A DNA stretch of 64,000 nt from Moraxella ovis (GCF_900453105.1 NZ_UGPW01000001.1:434001-498000), one strand, 5' to 3'. Counted from the stretch's first letter, positions 40,800 through 52,486 are shown. Numbers and translations: made by a program. Notes: generated by a model from the sequence alone, not told the origin.

Positions 40800-43551
40800 A
40801 TTGGCGAGTCTCCCCATTGCCATCAACATTGCTGATACAGCGTCCGCACAGCTCTGGATGGTTGGTGTGAGTGCCCACATCTGTGCGGATGTGCCAGCAT
40901 CGGGTGCATTTTCGACCATCGGCAGGCGTAATCACAACGCCAAAGCCTTCGCCTTGGGTAATGGTGGCATCACTGGTGATGAATACAAAACGAGCTTCAT
41001 CGCCTAGCTTGGCAAGGGCGTTATAGGTTGCATCATTTGCAGTGATTGCTGCTTTGGCGGTTAGGTTAGAGCTGATGATTTTGTCGCCGCGAGCTTCTTC
41101 GATGGCTTTATTCACCAAATCTTTGGCATCTAAAATCGCCTTCCAGTCATCGGCAGTGATGTCAGTCATGGCAGGTGTTGGTAGTTCATACCATTCATCA
41201 GCAAAGACGTATTTGTGCGCATCATCGCTGCGGATAAAGCCCCATGCTTCTTGGGCGGTAAATGGCAGAATCGGAGCGATCCAACGCACCACCGCTTGAG
41301 CGATGTGATATAGGGCGGTCTGAGCGGAGCGTCTTGGCTTTCCGTCTGCCTTGGTGGTGTAGGTTCTATCTTTGATGATGTCAAGGTAGAATCCGCCAAG
41401 GCTTTGCGAGCAGAACATCGATATCGCTTGGACGACTTGGTGGAAATCCATGTCGTTATAAGACTTAACGATGGTGTCTTGGGTGTCCTTGGCTAGGTGT
41501 AAGATAAATTTATCAAGGCTGACCAATTCATCTAATGTAATGCTGTCAGTCGCAGGGTTAAAATCGCTGGTGTTGGCAAGTAAGAAGCGAAGTGTGTTAC
41601 GAATACGGCGATAATTATCAACCGCGCCTGCGAATACCTTCTGACCTGCGCTCATCTCATAGCGATAGTCGGCAGAAGCGATCCATAGGCGAAGCATGTC
41701 CGCACCTGTCTTGTCGATCTCTTTTTGTGGTTCGATGATGTTACCAAGAGATTTACTCATCTTGTGGCCTTTTTCGTCCACGACGAAACCGTGTGTCAGC
41801 ACCTGCTTAAATGGTGCGCGGCCGTAGATCGCTTCACTGGTCAGTAGCGATGTCTGGAACCAGCCACGATGCTGATCTGAGCCTTCTAGGTACATATCAG
41901 CAGGGTTAGTTAGGCTGCCGTCTTGGTCAAGCACTGCAAAATGCGTCGTCCCTGAGTCGAACCAGACATCAAGCGTGTCCGTAACTTTGTTATAATCTTT
42001 GGCATCATCGCCCAGAAAGTCGCTGGCATTTGCATCAAACCATGCTTCAATGCCGTCTTGCTCGATGACTTTGGCGACTTTCTCGATTAATTCTGACGTC
42101 TGTGGGTGTAGTTCGTCGGTTTCTTTGTGGGTGAAGAATGCAATCGGCACACCCCAAGTTCGTTGACGGCTGATACACCAGTCAGGACGACCTTCAACCA
42201 TGGCTTCGATGCGGTTTTGACCCCATGATGGTGTCCAAGTGACGTTTTTGATGTCGTCTAGGGCTTTTTGGCGCAGTCCGCCTTTTTCCATGCTGATGAA
42301 CCATTGCGGGGTCGCACGGAAGATGATTGGCGTTTTGTGTCGCCAGCAATGTGGATAGCTGTGGCGGATTTTGCTGTGCTTGAGCAGATTGCCGGTGCTT
42401 TCTAGGGCTTCGATGATTTTTGGCTGAGCTTTATAAATGTGCTCGCCAACGAATACTTTGGCGTTGTCCAGATATACGCCGGTATCGCCGACGGGATTTT
42501 CAACTGGTAAGTTGTATTTGCTACCGACGACATAGTCATCCACACCGTGGGCGGGGGCAGTATGCACAAGACCTGTACCGCTGTCGGTGGTGACATGTTC
42601 GCCTAGGATGAGCGGCACTTGACGATTGCTGATGAGCGGATGCTGAGCAAGGCTGTGCTCCAGCGCATCGCCTTTAACGGTGGCAATCTCGCCTAGGTTA
42701 TCAAGCTCAAGCTCTGTTAGTACATTCTCCACAAGTTCACTGGCTAGTAGTAGAACGCCCTTAGCGGTCTTGATGAAGCTATAATTCTCGTGCGGATTGA
42801 TGGAGATGGCTTGGTTGGCAGGCAGTGTCCAAGGCGTGGTGGTCCAGATAACAGCAAATGCCGGCTCATTAAGGGCAATACCTTTGATGTCGGTCAATTC
42901 AAAACCCACAAAAATCGCATCAGACGTCTTGTCTTGATATTCTACCTCGGCTTCAGCCAGTGCAGAACCGCAGTCTAGGCACCAGTTCACAGGCTTCATG
43001 CCACGCACAATGTGACCATTATCGTAGATCTTGCCCAGAGCTCGTACGATGTTGGCTTCTTGCTTGAAATTCATGGTGAGATAAGGTTTATCCCAGTCGC
43101 CAAGCACGCCCAAGCGTTTAAAATCTGCTTTTTGAAGTTCGATTTGGCTGGTGGCATATTCTCGGCACAGCTTACGAAATTCAGTGGCGTTTACCTTTTG
43201 ACCGACTTTACCGACTTGTTGTTCTACTTTTTGTTCGATTGGCAGACCGTGGCAATCCCAGCCAGGTACATACACGGCATCATAGCCAGATAGGTTTTTT
43301 GATTTGGTGATGATGTCTTTTAGGACCTTATTGACCGCATGCCCTAGGTGAATCTGACCGTTGGCGTATGGAGGGCCATCATGTAGGATGTATTTAGGCA
43401 GGCCTTGCTTAGCTTGGCGAACTTGTTTATATAGTGCGTCATTTTCCCATTCGTCCAGCCATTTTGGTTCGCGTTTGGCGAGATCGGCGCGCATGGGAAA
43501 AGGGGTGTCAGCAAGGTTTAGGGTGTTTTTGTAGTCTTTTTGGTCGGTCAT
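40792..43551 (-). CDS. ileS: Isoleucyl-tRNA synthetase
   Basis: A 919-residue class I synthetase. HIGH box is HLGH in [11 protein letters not shown] (about 63-73); an editing CP1 domain follows; KMSKS is exact in [10 protein letters not shown] (about 610). The C-terminal zinc ribbon has CTRCW and CGRC. The ATG at 43549-43551 gives [20 protein letters not shown]. Its stop overlaps the lspA start. Divergent from the permease gene at 43706. Confidence 0.97.
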   Translation of the reverse strand: MTDQKDYKNTLNLADTPFPMRADLAKREPKWLDEWENDALYKQVRQAKQGLPKYILHDGPPYANGQIHLGHAVNKVLKDIITKSKNLSGYDAVYVPGWDCHGLPIEQKVEQQVGKVGQKVNATEFRKLCREYATSQIELQKADFKRLGVLGDWDKPYLTMNFKQEANIVRALGKIYDNGHIVRGMKPVNWCLDCGSALAEAEVEYQDKTSDAIFVGFELTDIKGIALNEPAFAVIWTTTPWTLPANQAISINPHENYSFIKTAKGVLLLASELVENVLTELELDNLGEIATVKGDALEHSLAQHPLISNRQVPLILGEHVTTDSGTGLVHTAPAHGVDDYVVGSKYNLPVENPVGDTGVYLDNAKVFVGEHIYKAQPKIIEALESTGNLLKHSKIRHSYPHCWRHKTPIIFRATPQWFISMEKGGLRQKALDDIKNVTWTPSWGQNRIEAMVEGRPDWCISRQRTWGVPIAFFTHKETDELHPQTSELIEKVAKVIEQDGIEAWFDANASDFLGDDAKDYNKVTDTLDVWFDSGTTHFAVLDQDGSLTNPADMYLEGSDQHRGWFQTSLLTSEAIYGRAPFKQVLTHGFVVDEKGHKMSKSLGNIIEPQKEIDKTGADMLRLWIASADYRYEMSAGQKVFAGAVDNYRRIRNTLRFLLANTSDFNPATDSITLDELVSLDKFILHLAKDTQDTIVKSYNDMDFHQVVQAISMFCSQSLGGFYLDIIKDRTYTTKADGKPRRSAQTALYHIAQAVVRWIAPILPFTAQEAWGFIRSDDAHKYVFADEWYELPTPAMTDITADDWKAILDAKDLVNKAIEEARGDKIISSNLTAKAAITANDATYNALAKLGDEARFVFITSDATITQGEGFGVVITPADGRKCTRCWHIRTDVGTHTNHPELCGRCISNVDGNGETRQYA

Positions 43552-43705
43552 GGCGGTGGCTCTTGTGTCAATAAATCAAATAACAGGGTATTATAAGACA
43601 AAAGGGCATATTTGGCAAAAGTTCACTAAAAAATACTGGTAATTTTAATCGCTGTGGATATAATACACAAAATTACAATTCAGGAAATTTAGAAAAGGTT
43701 TAAAC

Positions 43706-45007
43706 ATGAGATGGTTTCCAAAATGGCAGCCTTATCAAGGCGATATCAACACACAGCCTGTGGCGACAAATGAGTATTTGCCCACTTTCCAGAGCATCAT
43801 GCTTGGCATTCAGCATGTGCTGGCGATGTTTGGGGCAACTGTACTTGCCCCCATTTTGATGGGTTTTGATGCCAATCTTGCCATCATGATGAGTGGGGTT
43901 TGTACCATTTTATTCTTTGTGATGACAGGTGGGCGAGTGCCAAGCTATTTGGGTTCGTCTTTTGCCTTTATTGGGGTGGTGGCAGCAGCGACTGCTCATG
44001 CCACAGGCTCTGGAGCAAATCCTAATCTTGGCGTGGCACTAGGCGGTATCATCGCCTGTGGTGTGCTGTATGCTGTGATCGGGTTCATCGTGATGGGTAC
44101 GGGTACTAAGTGGATTGAGAAGCTCATGCCCCCTGTGGTGACGGGTGCGGTGGTGATGATCATTGGTCTAAACCTTGCACCTGTGACGGTATCAAATGTC
44201 GCAGGCAAGACGTTCGAGCTGTGGATGACCTTGGTGACCGTGCTGTGCATGGGGATGATTGCGGTGTTTAGCCGTGGCTTTATGCAGCGTCTGCTGCTGC
44301 TTTTTGGCTTGGCGTTGGCGTATATGATTTATGCAGTGGTGGCAAATGGCTTGGGATTTGGCACACCGATTGATTTTGCTAAGATCAGTGAGGCGGCTTG
44401 GTTTGGTATGCCCAGCTTTACCTCGCCTGTGTTTGATGCCAATGCGATGCTCATCATCGCCCCTGTGGCGTTCATCTTGGTCGCCGAAAACTTAGGTCAC
44501 ATCAAGGCGGTCGGTGCGATGACTGGTGAGAATCTAACGCCATATTTGGGTCGTGCGTTCGTCGCTGATGGCGTGGCGACAGCGTTGTCGGCAGGCGTGG
44601 GCGGTACTGGCATGACAACCTATGGCGAGAACATCGGGGTGATGGCGGTGACTCGTGTTTACTCTACGATCATCTTTGTGATCGCAGGGGCGTTTGCGAT
44701 ATTTTTGGGATTATCGCCAAAGTTTGGTGCTTTGATTCAGACCATTCCAGACCCTGTGCTGACTGGTGCGTCGATTGTGGTGTTTGGCTTAATTACCATT
44801 GCCGGGGCGAAGATTTGGATTGATAACCATGTTAATTTTGCCAACAATAAAAACCTGATGGTAGCGGCAGTGACCATCATCTTGGGCACGGGCGATTTTG
44901 GCTTGATGATTGGCAGCTTTAATCTAGGCGGTATCGGTACGGCGACGTTCGCGGCGATCTTGTTGCATTGGTTCTTAAGCTTAAAAGAGCCAAAAGATAC
45001 GGTCTAA
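43706..45007 (+). CDS. NCS2-family uracil/xanthine permease
   Basis: A 433-residue inner-membrane nucleobase:proton symporter with about 12-14 hydrophobic segments. SIMLGIQHVLAMFGATVLAP (about 30-49) is the family opening, with the conserved Gln-His; PVAFILVAENLGHIKAVG carries the substrate Glu, and GGTGMTTYGENIGVMAVT the second motif. The closest group is the UraA/RutG branch. The leader has TATAAT at 43659-43664. A terminator follows. Confidence 0.88.
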   Translation: MRWFPKWQPYQGDINTQPVATNEYLPTFQSIMLGIQHVLAMFGATVLAPILMGFDANLAIMMSGVCTILFFVMTGGRVPSYLGSSFAFIGVVAAATAHATGSGANPNLGVALGGIIACGVLYAVIGFIVMGTGTKWIEKLMPPVVTGAVVMIIGLNLAPVTVSNVAGKTFELWMTLVTVLCMGMIAVFSRGFMQRLLLLFGLALAYMIYAVVANGLGFGTPIDFAKISEAAWFGMPSFTSPVFDANAMLIIAPVAFILVAENLGHIKAVGAMTGENLTPYLGRAFVADGVATALSAGVGGTGMTTYGENIGVMAVTRVYSTIIFVIAGAFAIFLGLSPKFGALIQTIPDPVLTGASIVVFGLITIAGAKIWIDNHVNFANNKNLMVAAVTIILGTGDFGLMIGSFNLGGIGTATFAAILLHWFLSLKEPKDTV

Positions 45008-45105
45008 CTGTATTGCTGGTATATTAAAAAATTTGCAAGCCAATTACAAAGTGTTTATAATAAGTTCATACCTATTGCTAATAGATCAAGCGATTTGATG
45101 GCGAC

Positions 45106-45137
45106 AGGCGACAATCTTTTAGATTTGTCGCCTTTTT
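45106..45137 (+). terminator. Terminator after the NCS2 permease
   Basis: AGGCGACAA and TTGTCGCCT stem followed by TTTT. Confidence 0.85.
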
Positions 45138-45187
45138 GATGGGACTGGCGATACGCAATTAAGCGTTGGAGTTTATGGAGTGGAATT

Positions 45188-46690
45188 ATGTATAACAATC
45201 CATTTTCGTGCATGGCGCAGCCAACCTTTGTGGATGGGCTGCATTGTGCGGTAAATGTGTTTAGCGCGCCTTTGTGGGATGTGCTTTTGTGGATGCTCAT
45301 TGCGGTGGGTTTGTTCTTTACTGTGGTGTCGGGATTTGCGCAGTTTAGATTGTTCGGTAAGAGCGTCAAGACGATGCTGTCGAGCCGTGAAGGTCATGAT
45401 GAAGGGCAGGGCATCTCGCCATTTCAGGCGTTTGCGACCGGTCTTGCCAGTCGTGTCGGCGTGGGTAACATCGCTGGGGTAGCGATTGCCATCAGCATTG
45501 GCGGTGCAGGTGCGGTATTTTGGATGTGGCTGATCGCCTTGATCGGTATGTGCTCGGCATTGGCAGAGTCCAGCTTGGCTCAGTTATTCAAAATTAAAGA
45601 CGAGACAACAGGGCGTTTCCGTGGCGGTCCTGCTTATTACATCGAGCAGGGGCTTGGTCAAAAATGGCTGGGTTTGGTGTTCGCGTTGGCACTCATCGTA
45701 TGCTTTGGTCTTGTGTATCAAGCGATTCAATCGAACACCATCACGCTGTCGATTCAGTCAGCAATGGGCTGTGTGGGCGAGACGGATGCTTGCCAATCTG
45801 ACTGGCTGATTTATAAGCACATCATTGGTGCAGGATTGGTAATTTTGGCAGCCCCCATCATCTTTGGTGGCATTGCCCGTGTCTCCAAGATTGCCGAGGT
45901 CATCGTGCCTGCCATGGCGTTCATTTACCTGCTGGTGTCTTTATTCATCATCATCACCAATCTTGGCGAGATTCCTAGCGTGATTGGGCTGATTTTTAAT
46001 GAGGCTTTCAGCTTTGAGGCGGCTGGCGGTGGTTTTTTTGGCTCGATGGTGTCGGTGGCGATGATGCAAGGCATCAAGCGTGGTCTGTACTCCAATGAGG
46101 CAGGTCAAGGTTCAGCACCCAATGCAGCAGCGGCAGCAAGTGTGAAGCACCCAGTAGAGCAAGGGATGATTCAGATGCTTGGGGTGTTTGTGGACACATT
46201 GATTGTCTGTTCTTGCACCGCTTTTGTGATTTTGCTGGCTGCCACCCCAGAAAACGCCGCCGACTTGTCTGGTGTACAGCTGACACAGGCGGCACTTGAA
46301 GGTCATGTGGGTGCTTGGGGTCAGTATTTCTTGGCATTCATCTTATTCATGTTTGCATTTTCAACCATCATTGGCAACTATGCTTATGCAGAATCGAACA
46401 TGCAGTTTTTGAAAAACAACCCAATGGTGCTGACGATTTTCCGTATTTTGGTGCTGGGCTTTGTGTATTTTGGAGCGGTAACCAAAGTAGCGGTCGTATG
46501 GGACATGGGTGATTTGACGATGGGCATCATGACTTTCATTAACTTAATTGCCATCGTTCTGCTGTCAAAATATGTCTTTATCCTGGTCAAAGATTACACC
46601 AAACAAGTTAAGGCGGGTGTCGCTGAGCCTGAGTTTAAGCTTGATGATTATCCAGAATTGAAGGCGAAAATTAAGTCTGATATCTGGTAA
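45188..46690 (+). CDS. Sodium/alanine symporter, AgcS family (second copy)
   Basis: 500 residues, same family as 324-1766 but well diverged. ASRVGVGNIAGVAIAISIGG and RGGPAYYIEQGLGQKWLG mark the family; SNEAGQGSAPNAAAAASV is the conserved substrate-site helix. ATG at 45188 with GGAGTGGAATT upstream. The two copies differ in this site (the first reads SNVAGAGEATFSSAAAEV), which suggests different substrates. A strong terminator follows. Confidence 0.9.
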   Translation: MYNNPFSCMAQPTFVDGLHCAVNVFSAPLWDVLLWMLIAVGLFFTVVSGFAQFRLFGKSVKTMLSSREGHDEGQGISPFQAFATGLASRVGVGNIAGVAIAISIGGAGAVFWMWLIALIGMCSALAESSLAQLFKIKDETTGRFRGGPAYYIEQGLGQKWLGLVFALALIVCFGLVYQAIQSNTITLSIQSAMGCVGETDACQSDWLIYKHIIGAGLVILAAPIIFGGIARVSKIAEVIVPAMAFIYLLVSLFIIITNLGEIPSVIGLIFNEAFSFEAAGGGFFGSMVSVAMMQGIKRGLYSNEAGQGSAPNAAAAASVKHPVEQGMIQMLGVFVDTLIVCSCTAFVILLAATPENAADLSGVQLTQAALEGHVGAWGQYFLAFILFMFAFSTIIGNYAYAESNMQFLKNNPMVLTIFRILVLGFVYFGAVTKVAVVWDMGDLTMGIMTFINLIAIVLLSKYVFILVKDYTKQVKAGVAEPEFKLDDYPELKAKIKSDIW

Positions 46691-46718
46691 TGATTAAGAA
46701 TGATAAGGACTGATTGAT

Positions 46719-46756
46719 AAAACACCCCAAGAGCATTTGGCTTTTGGGGTGTTTTG
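46719..46756. terminator. Bidirectional terminator
   Basis: AAAACACCCCAA and TTGGGGTGTTTT stem between convergent genes. Confidence 0.88.
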
Positions 46757-46773
46757 TTTGGTGTGGTGACGGC

Positions 46774-47652
46774 TTAGCTTAGCATGACTTCTAAGCGACT
46801 AAAACCTGACGCAGGGTAGATGGCATGGTCAAAGTAGTCATCAGACGCAGGGCGAATCTTACTTACCTGCTCTGCCAAGCATTCTACCAACAGTCCCAGT
46901 TCAAGCTGTGTCAATGGCTTACCAGGGCAGACATGAATGCCATGTCCATAGACCAGATTGTTAGCCTGGCTTCGGTGTAGCTCAAAACTGTCCGCTTGAT
47001 GAAAGGCTTCGGGGTCACGGTTGGCAGACTGCCAGTTAATCGTGATTTTGGCATCTTTGGGAATGTCTATGCCATGTAGAGTGACAGGGCAGGTGGTGCG
47101 TCGTCTGTTGGTGATGAGCGGGTCGTGTAAACGCAGTATTTCTAGGACGGCATTATCAATGTCTTGGGGGTTGGCTTTTAGATGAGTTAAGACATCAGGA
47201 TGATGAATGAAAAACTCAAAAATAATCCCGACCGCTGACGACATGGTGGACAGCTCGCCCACTGTCCAGTTACGAATGAGTGAGACAAGCTCTTCATCGC
47301 TCATCACTCGCTTGCCTTGTGGTAGCATGACCACGTCGTTCATCAGTTCAAAGGTCACATCATCAGGGCGTTTTGTTCGTTTGTCATCCAAAATCGCCTT
47401 GATATGACTGTCAAATTCTAAGGCGACACTGGTAATCTCATCCCGATTTTGGCTCAGTGTGGCTTTGCGGTTTTTCTCAATCCATGCGTTTAATCGTGCT
47501 TCGGTCTCATCGCCCCAGCCCATAAAGGCATTTTGTAGTTTGACGGCATAAGTTTTGGCAAACTCTGCCATGATATCAACGGGCTGACCCTTGGGCAGTT
47601 GGCTTACTAAGCTGTCAATCAGTTCTTTGGCGATGGGGCGAAATCTCGCCAT
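46774..47652 (-). pseudogene. Cytochrome P450, N-terminally truncated
   Basis: 292 codons covering the C-terminal three quarters of a bacterial P450. The haem loop YGHGIHVCPGKP (Cys about 243) and the ExxR of the K helix (EILRLHD) are intact. The first 100 or so residues are absent: upstream of ATG 47652 the frame continues only as VAAAADR and then meets TAG at 47674-47676. Homologous sequence evidently stops at a junction near 47655-47675, where a ParB fragment begins on the other strand. Without its substrate-entry half it cannot fold normally. Confidence 0.75.
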
Positions 47653-47663
47653 GCGGTCAGCGG

Positions 47664-48391
47664 CTGCTGCAACCTATCAGTGTGCGCCCTTCTCTCGTTC
47701 CTGGGGAGTATTTCATTGTCGCAGGCGAGCGTCGCTACAGAGCCTTTCAAAGCCTTGGTGAGCAGTTTACTGACTGCATCATCAAAGTGAATGATGCTGA
47801 AAACGCAACTCTTGCGCTTACAGAAAATCTAAGTCGTGAAGATTTGATAGATTATGAGGTTGCAAAGGCGATTTTGGTCGTTGAAAGTAAATGGGATAAC
47901 AAAACCATGCTGGCTGAATATCTTGGTATTTCAAGATCTATCTTATACCGCTACCTTTCATACAGAAAACTACCAAACTCTGTTTTGGAAATGCTTGATG
48001 AAGACCCAACCCTGCTTTCAGCTAAAACATCTGAAGAAGTTATTAAGGTGGCTAAAGACCACGGTCTTCAGGATGATGAATTTGCGACATCTTAATACCT
48101 TTGCTTCAAAAGGCGCAAGGAGAGCAAATTAAACAATCAGCAATTGCTGATTTATTCAAGGAAAAATTAATTGACCCAAAAAACAACAAAAAAGACCCTT
48201 CTAGCAAACCAGAAGTGCTAAAATCTTTAAAGATTGGCAATAAAATTATTGGATCTATCAAGCGCAAAGGTGATAAGGTTGTTGTAGATATACCTCACCG
48301 TCTTTGGGTAGATAATTTTGAAAAGTTTCTACTTGAGCGTTTTGATGTACTACAAGAAGAAAACTTAGAGCCCTTAGGGTCTGATAAATAG
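47664..48391 (+). pseudogene. ParB/Spo0J-like plasmid partition protein, truncated and frameshifted
   Basis: The frame opens directly at the junction with LLQPISVRPS, then EYFIVAGERRYRAFQSLG (ParB box I with GERR), NATLALTENLSREDLIDYE (box II) and a helix-turn-helix region around MLAEYLGISRSILYRYLSY. It stops at 48093-48095, but the next frame continues as LIPLLQKAQGEQIKQSAIAD to TAA 48389-48391. The front 30-60 residues are missing. ParB CTPases load on parS sites of plasmids or chromosomes; sequence and setting suggest a plasmid origin. No parA is present. Confidence 0.75.
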
Positions 48392-48450
48392 GGTTAGCCA
48401 AAATAGTACTAAAAGCCAATTACCCTATTGCCCATTAGAAATTTTGTGTT

Positions 48451-48492
48451 AAAATAAAGCAACAAAATAGAAATATTTTGTTGCTTTATTTT
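48451..48492. terminator. 19-bp perfect hairpin before the adhesin
   Basis: AAAATAAAGCAACAAAATA, loop GAAA, and its exact complement ending in TTTTT. It ends 20 bases before the adhesin start. It can act as the ParB-side terminator, but a promoter candidate (TTGCCC at 48428, TTAAAA at 48449) lies just upstream, placing the hairpin in the adhesin leader. Confidence 0.7.
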
Positions 48493-48512
48493 TGATCAAT
48501 ATGAGTAATATT

Positions 48513-51500
48513 ATGAATAAAATTTTTATGACGAAGCGTGGTGCGAATGGCAAAACCGTTGTATGCTCTGAAAAAACCCGCTCAAGAGGTAAAATGAAAA
48601 CTCTTGTACTTTCTGTTTCAGCAGCATTACCCATGATGGCTGTTACCGCAGAAGCGAACACCGTTATTAATGATAAGAACATTTCTATCGTTGGTATTGC
48701 AACTGGCGACAAGGCGATTTCTGTTGGCCATGATAGCTGGGCGACTGCAGAAGGTGGTACAGCAAGTGGCCACGGCTCCATCGTAACAGGCGTGGATATT
48801 AGCCGTGAAGATTTTGCTGCACTCGCAGACAAATACAAAGAAGCCACTTCTAAATACAATGAGGCGCAAGCAGCAGTTAACAATGCAAACAACGCCATTA
48901 CCGCCAACGATAAAGCCATTAAAGATTTGAAAGCTCAAATAGCTGATCTAACCAGACGACAAAGAGACGTTGCTGACAAAATTGCTCGAAAAGATCGACT
49001 TGTGGCGCAAAAAATTCCTTTGGAAGGTAGATTGAATGCAGCAAACGACAGGCTGGTAACTGCGACTAAAGCTCGCAATGGGATTATTGATGATCAAGGT
49101 AGAAACTTATTCCTAAACTTTACTGATATACTAAACTCACTTGATTGGAAACCATTAGCCGACAAAGATTCGACCCCCGAAGCAGCAAGAGACAAAGTAG
49201 CTCGGCAACTTCAAGCTAAAGTTGAGGCACATTACGCTGATTTTGCTGACAAATATAGTGCGAAGGACTATCGAAATATTGTAGATGGCTACTTGAACAG
49301 ACAGGCAAGTTACCAAGGCAGTGCGGAAGGCATTACTGGCAAATACAAAGACTTTAAATACAAAGGCGGTAGAGGACTGACAGAAAACATGTTTTCAGAT
49401 GTAAGTATATTAAAAGCAACGTATGATGAAACAAACAAAGATCATGAGGGTTATATTATTGAAGAAAGACTAAAAGCATCACCCCCCCCGGAGATCGACT
49501 GCTTTTTCTAATTATGTATTTATATCCAGAAGGGGGGTATCAGCTAGTATAAGGTATATAACGCCCGACTACAGAAGGCAACCAGATCTTTCTGTCGCCA
49601 AAAGAGCTACTAGGGCATATGGTCAAGCTTTTCTTAATAGAGAAATTCTAAGAAACGAGATAAGACTTGGCAAAAACCCTTATCTATTAGACCAGAGCAT
49701 GCTTATTGGTTTTGAGGCTAATGATTCAAACATAGATGGACTAACCGAAGTATCTAAAATCTCTCAAATACGGAGTGAAGTGCTATTACGAGACAGTTTT
49801 TTTGCTGTAAAAACAAAAAAACAAACGTATGAAGACCCACTTGCGCTAGCGCCATCCATAGGTAGACACTTACATTTCTCACAGATCTCGATATTATCCA
49901 AACTGCAAGATTACACTGTTGAATCTCGAAATCTAATCAGCTCTACTGAAATACAAGAATTCAGGAAATTTAAGTCCGCTGTTGATAATAAATACAACAA
50001 TATAGACTGGGAGGATGCATCCGCTGCCATAGATATGGCTAAATACAAAGATAGCTTTGATAAAGTTATTTCATATTTGGACGAAGTTGATGAAGTTGTA
50101 AATACTTACTCTGAAATTATAAAGGAGGCTGCAAAACCTAACGCTGACAGATCTAGGATAAATATATTAACAGAGCATTTAATGGCGTCGAAAAAGCAGG
50201 TGTTAGCGAAAGCAGCAGACCCTACCAATTATATTTTCGGTATGACCGTTCAAGACTCTGACAAAGGCGCTGAGTATATTGCTGCTGTTAAGTCAAGCTA
50301 CGATCATGCTATCGGTCGTATTAACTCTGAACTCAAGCTATATAACGACAAAGACGAACTTATCGTTGAAGCCACCCAGAAAGCTAAAAAAACTCAAGCC
50401 GAATACGATGCTGCTCAAAGAGCTGTTGACAATCTGAAAAAGCAAATTGGTGCTATTGATGACAAAATCAAAGACATCAATCTAACTGCTGAAGATGAAG
50501 GCATTAACGACACCAAGAATGATAAGCAAAAAGAGCTTGAAGATGCGGAAGCTAAAAAAGCAGAGCTTGAAGATGAATTAGCTACCAAAGAAAAAGAAGC
50601 TCAAGATGCAAAAGCTGCGCTTGACAATGCTGATTTAACAGACAAAGGTCAAAGAGGCATTGCGCATGGTCACAACGCATTTGCTTCAGGTGTTGACGCT
50701 ATTGCGATTGGTACAAACTCAACTGCCACCAGAACCAATGCTATCGCTATCGGTGCTGATGCAAAAGCTTCGGGTGTTGATGCTATCGCTATTGGTGCAG
50801 GAACCACTGTGACTGGTCAAGAATCGATCGCCATCGGCAAAGGTCATACTGTGACTGGTAACAACTCAACAGTTATCGGTGATCCTAACACTGTTTCTGG
50901 AAACAATGTGTTTGTTGGCGGTAATAACAATACTGTGGAATCTGACAATGTTATGGTTATTGGTAATAACGTAAATGTTGCTGATGGTCTTGATAATGCA
51001 GTTGTTCTTGGTAACAACAGCGCGCCTGCTGTTGCCAGCCCAACCGCAAGTATCGAAATTCGTGGAACAACACACAATTTCGCGGGAACCAACCCTACAT
51101 CAACTGTTTCTGTTGGTTCTGTAGGTAATGAACGCCAAATCACCAATGTTGCAGCAGGTCGTGTAACAGACAGCTCTACTGACGCAATTAATGGTTCACA
51201 ATTGTATGCTGTAACCGATGCATTAAATAATCTAACAATAAAGACTGGTGATATGAGCTGGATTGTATCAGCTGACGGCAATAGCTACACCAAGACTGTT
51301 AAAAATGCAGAAGAGGTTAAGTTTATTGGTCAAAACGGAATCCTAATCACTGGTGGAAACAACGGAATTACCAGAGAAATCACTGTCAAAGGCACTCTAT
51401 TCGAAACCAAGACCAATAAAGATGGCTCATACACCATTACTATTACCCAACCAAATGGCGACAAAGAAGATCTTATTATCAAAAATGGTGAGCCGGGCCT

Positions 51501-52473
51501 ACAAGGTCTAACTGGTCCACAAGGTCCACAGGGTCTTAAAGGTGATACTGGTCCAAAAGGCAAAGACGGTCGTGACGCTGCCGCAGAGGTCCTTGCGGGC
51601 GAAAACACTGTTGTTGAGAAAGTTGTCACAACTCTTGACAATGGAGATATCAATACCACTTATACTATGCATGCCGACAAAACTACAGTAACTCAAGGTG
51701 ATGGTATTACCATTACCCATACTGCTACCAAGAACGATGCAGGTGTAACAGTAAATGACTATAAGGTGGAGATTGATCAGCCTACCAAGGACAAGATCCA
51801 AAAAGGCATTGATGATGCTGAAACCGCTGATGCCAAAGCGGTAAGAGCACAGCAAACTGCTGATGCGAATACTGTGACTATCAACAAAGGTTTTGATGTT
51901 AAAACTCAAGATGGTACAAGCACCAATTACCAACTGGGCGACACTGTGACCATTACTGGCGGAAGCAATACTTTAACCAAAACCGACGGTGGTAACGTTG
52001 TTGTACACCTAAACGACGATATTGGTGTAAACTCTGTTAAAGCCAACCAAGTAACTGTTGGTCCTGTCAATATCACTAATGAAGGTATAAACGCTGGCAA
52101 CACTACTATTGCCAATGTTGCACCAGGTAGAATCGCTGCAGACAGCACTGATGCTGTTAACGGTAGCCAATTGTTGGGTGTTTACAACCATGTAGACAGC
52201 AGTATCAACAACATGAAGACTTACATCAATAATGTTGAAGATCAGCTTGAAGCAGGTATTGCGGGCAATAACGCAGCTGCATCACTTCCACAGGTAATGA
52301 TGCCAGGCAAATCAATGGTTGCTGTCGCACTAGGTGGTTATCGTGATAAAAACGCTGTTGCTGTAGGTTACTCACGCCTAAGTGACAACGGTCGCTATAC
52401 CTTAAAGTCACACCTAAACGCTGATACTGAGAAAAACCTCGGTTATGGCATCGGTATGGGCTTCACCTGGTAA
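48513..52473 (+). CDS. Trimeric autotransporter adhesin (UspA/YadA-like), phase-variable, currently out of frame
   Basis: About 1319 residues if joined. N-terminus is an extended signal peptide (MNKIFMTKRGANGKTVVCSE ... TLVLSVSAALPMMAVTAEA). A first YadA-head stretch (48700-48800) and a long coiled coil follow. A C8 tract at 49482-49489 shifts the frame so reading ends at TAA near 49509; with seven or ten C it continues without a stop through RRSTAFSNYV to the end. Then come a second coiled coil, a run of YadA head repeats (AIAIGxxA, SIAIGKG), HIM/neck motifs (NVAAGRVTDSSTDAINGSQL; a second near 52100), a collagen-like Gly-X-Y run, and the YadA anchor ending GYGIGMGFTW. Confidence 0.85.
49482..49489 (+). 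repeat. Poly-C (C8) slipped-strand tract
   Basis: Eight C residues inside the adhesin reading frame. Loss of one, or gain of two, restores the full-length protein. A G6 run follows at 49532-49537. Confidence 0.8.
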
Positions 52474-52486
52474 TACAAGCACCCAA

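Noticed and set aside
48700-51100. CRISPR-like or tandem DNA repeats in the adhesin
   Set aside because: The repeats are protein-level YadA head motifs with drifting codons, not spaced identical DNA repeats; no CRISPR array was seen anywhere.
51330-52191. Minus-strand frames over the adhesin
   Set aside because: Mirror of repetitive coding sequence.
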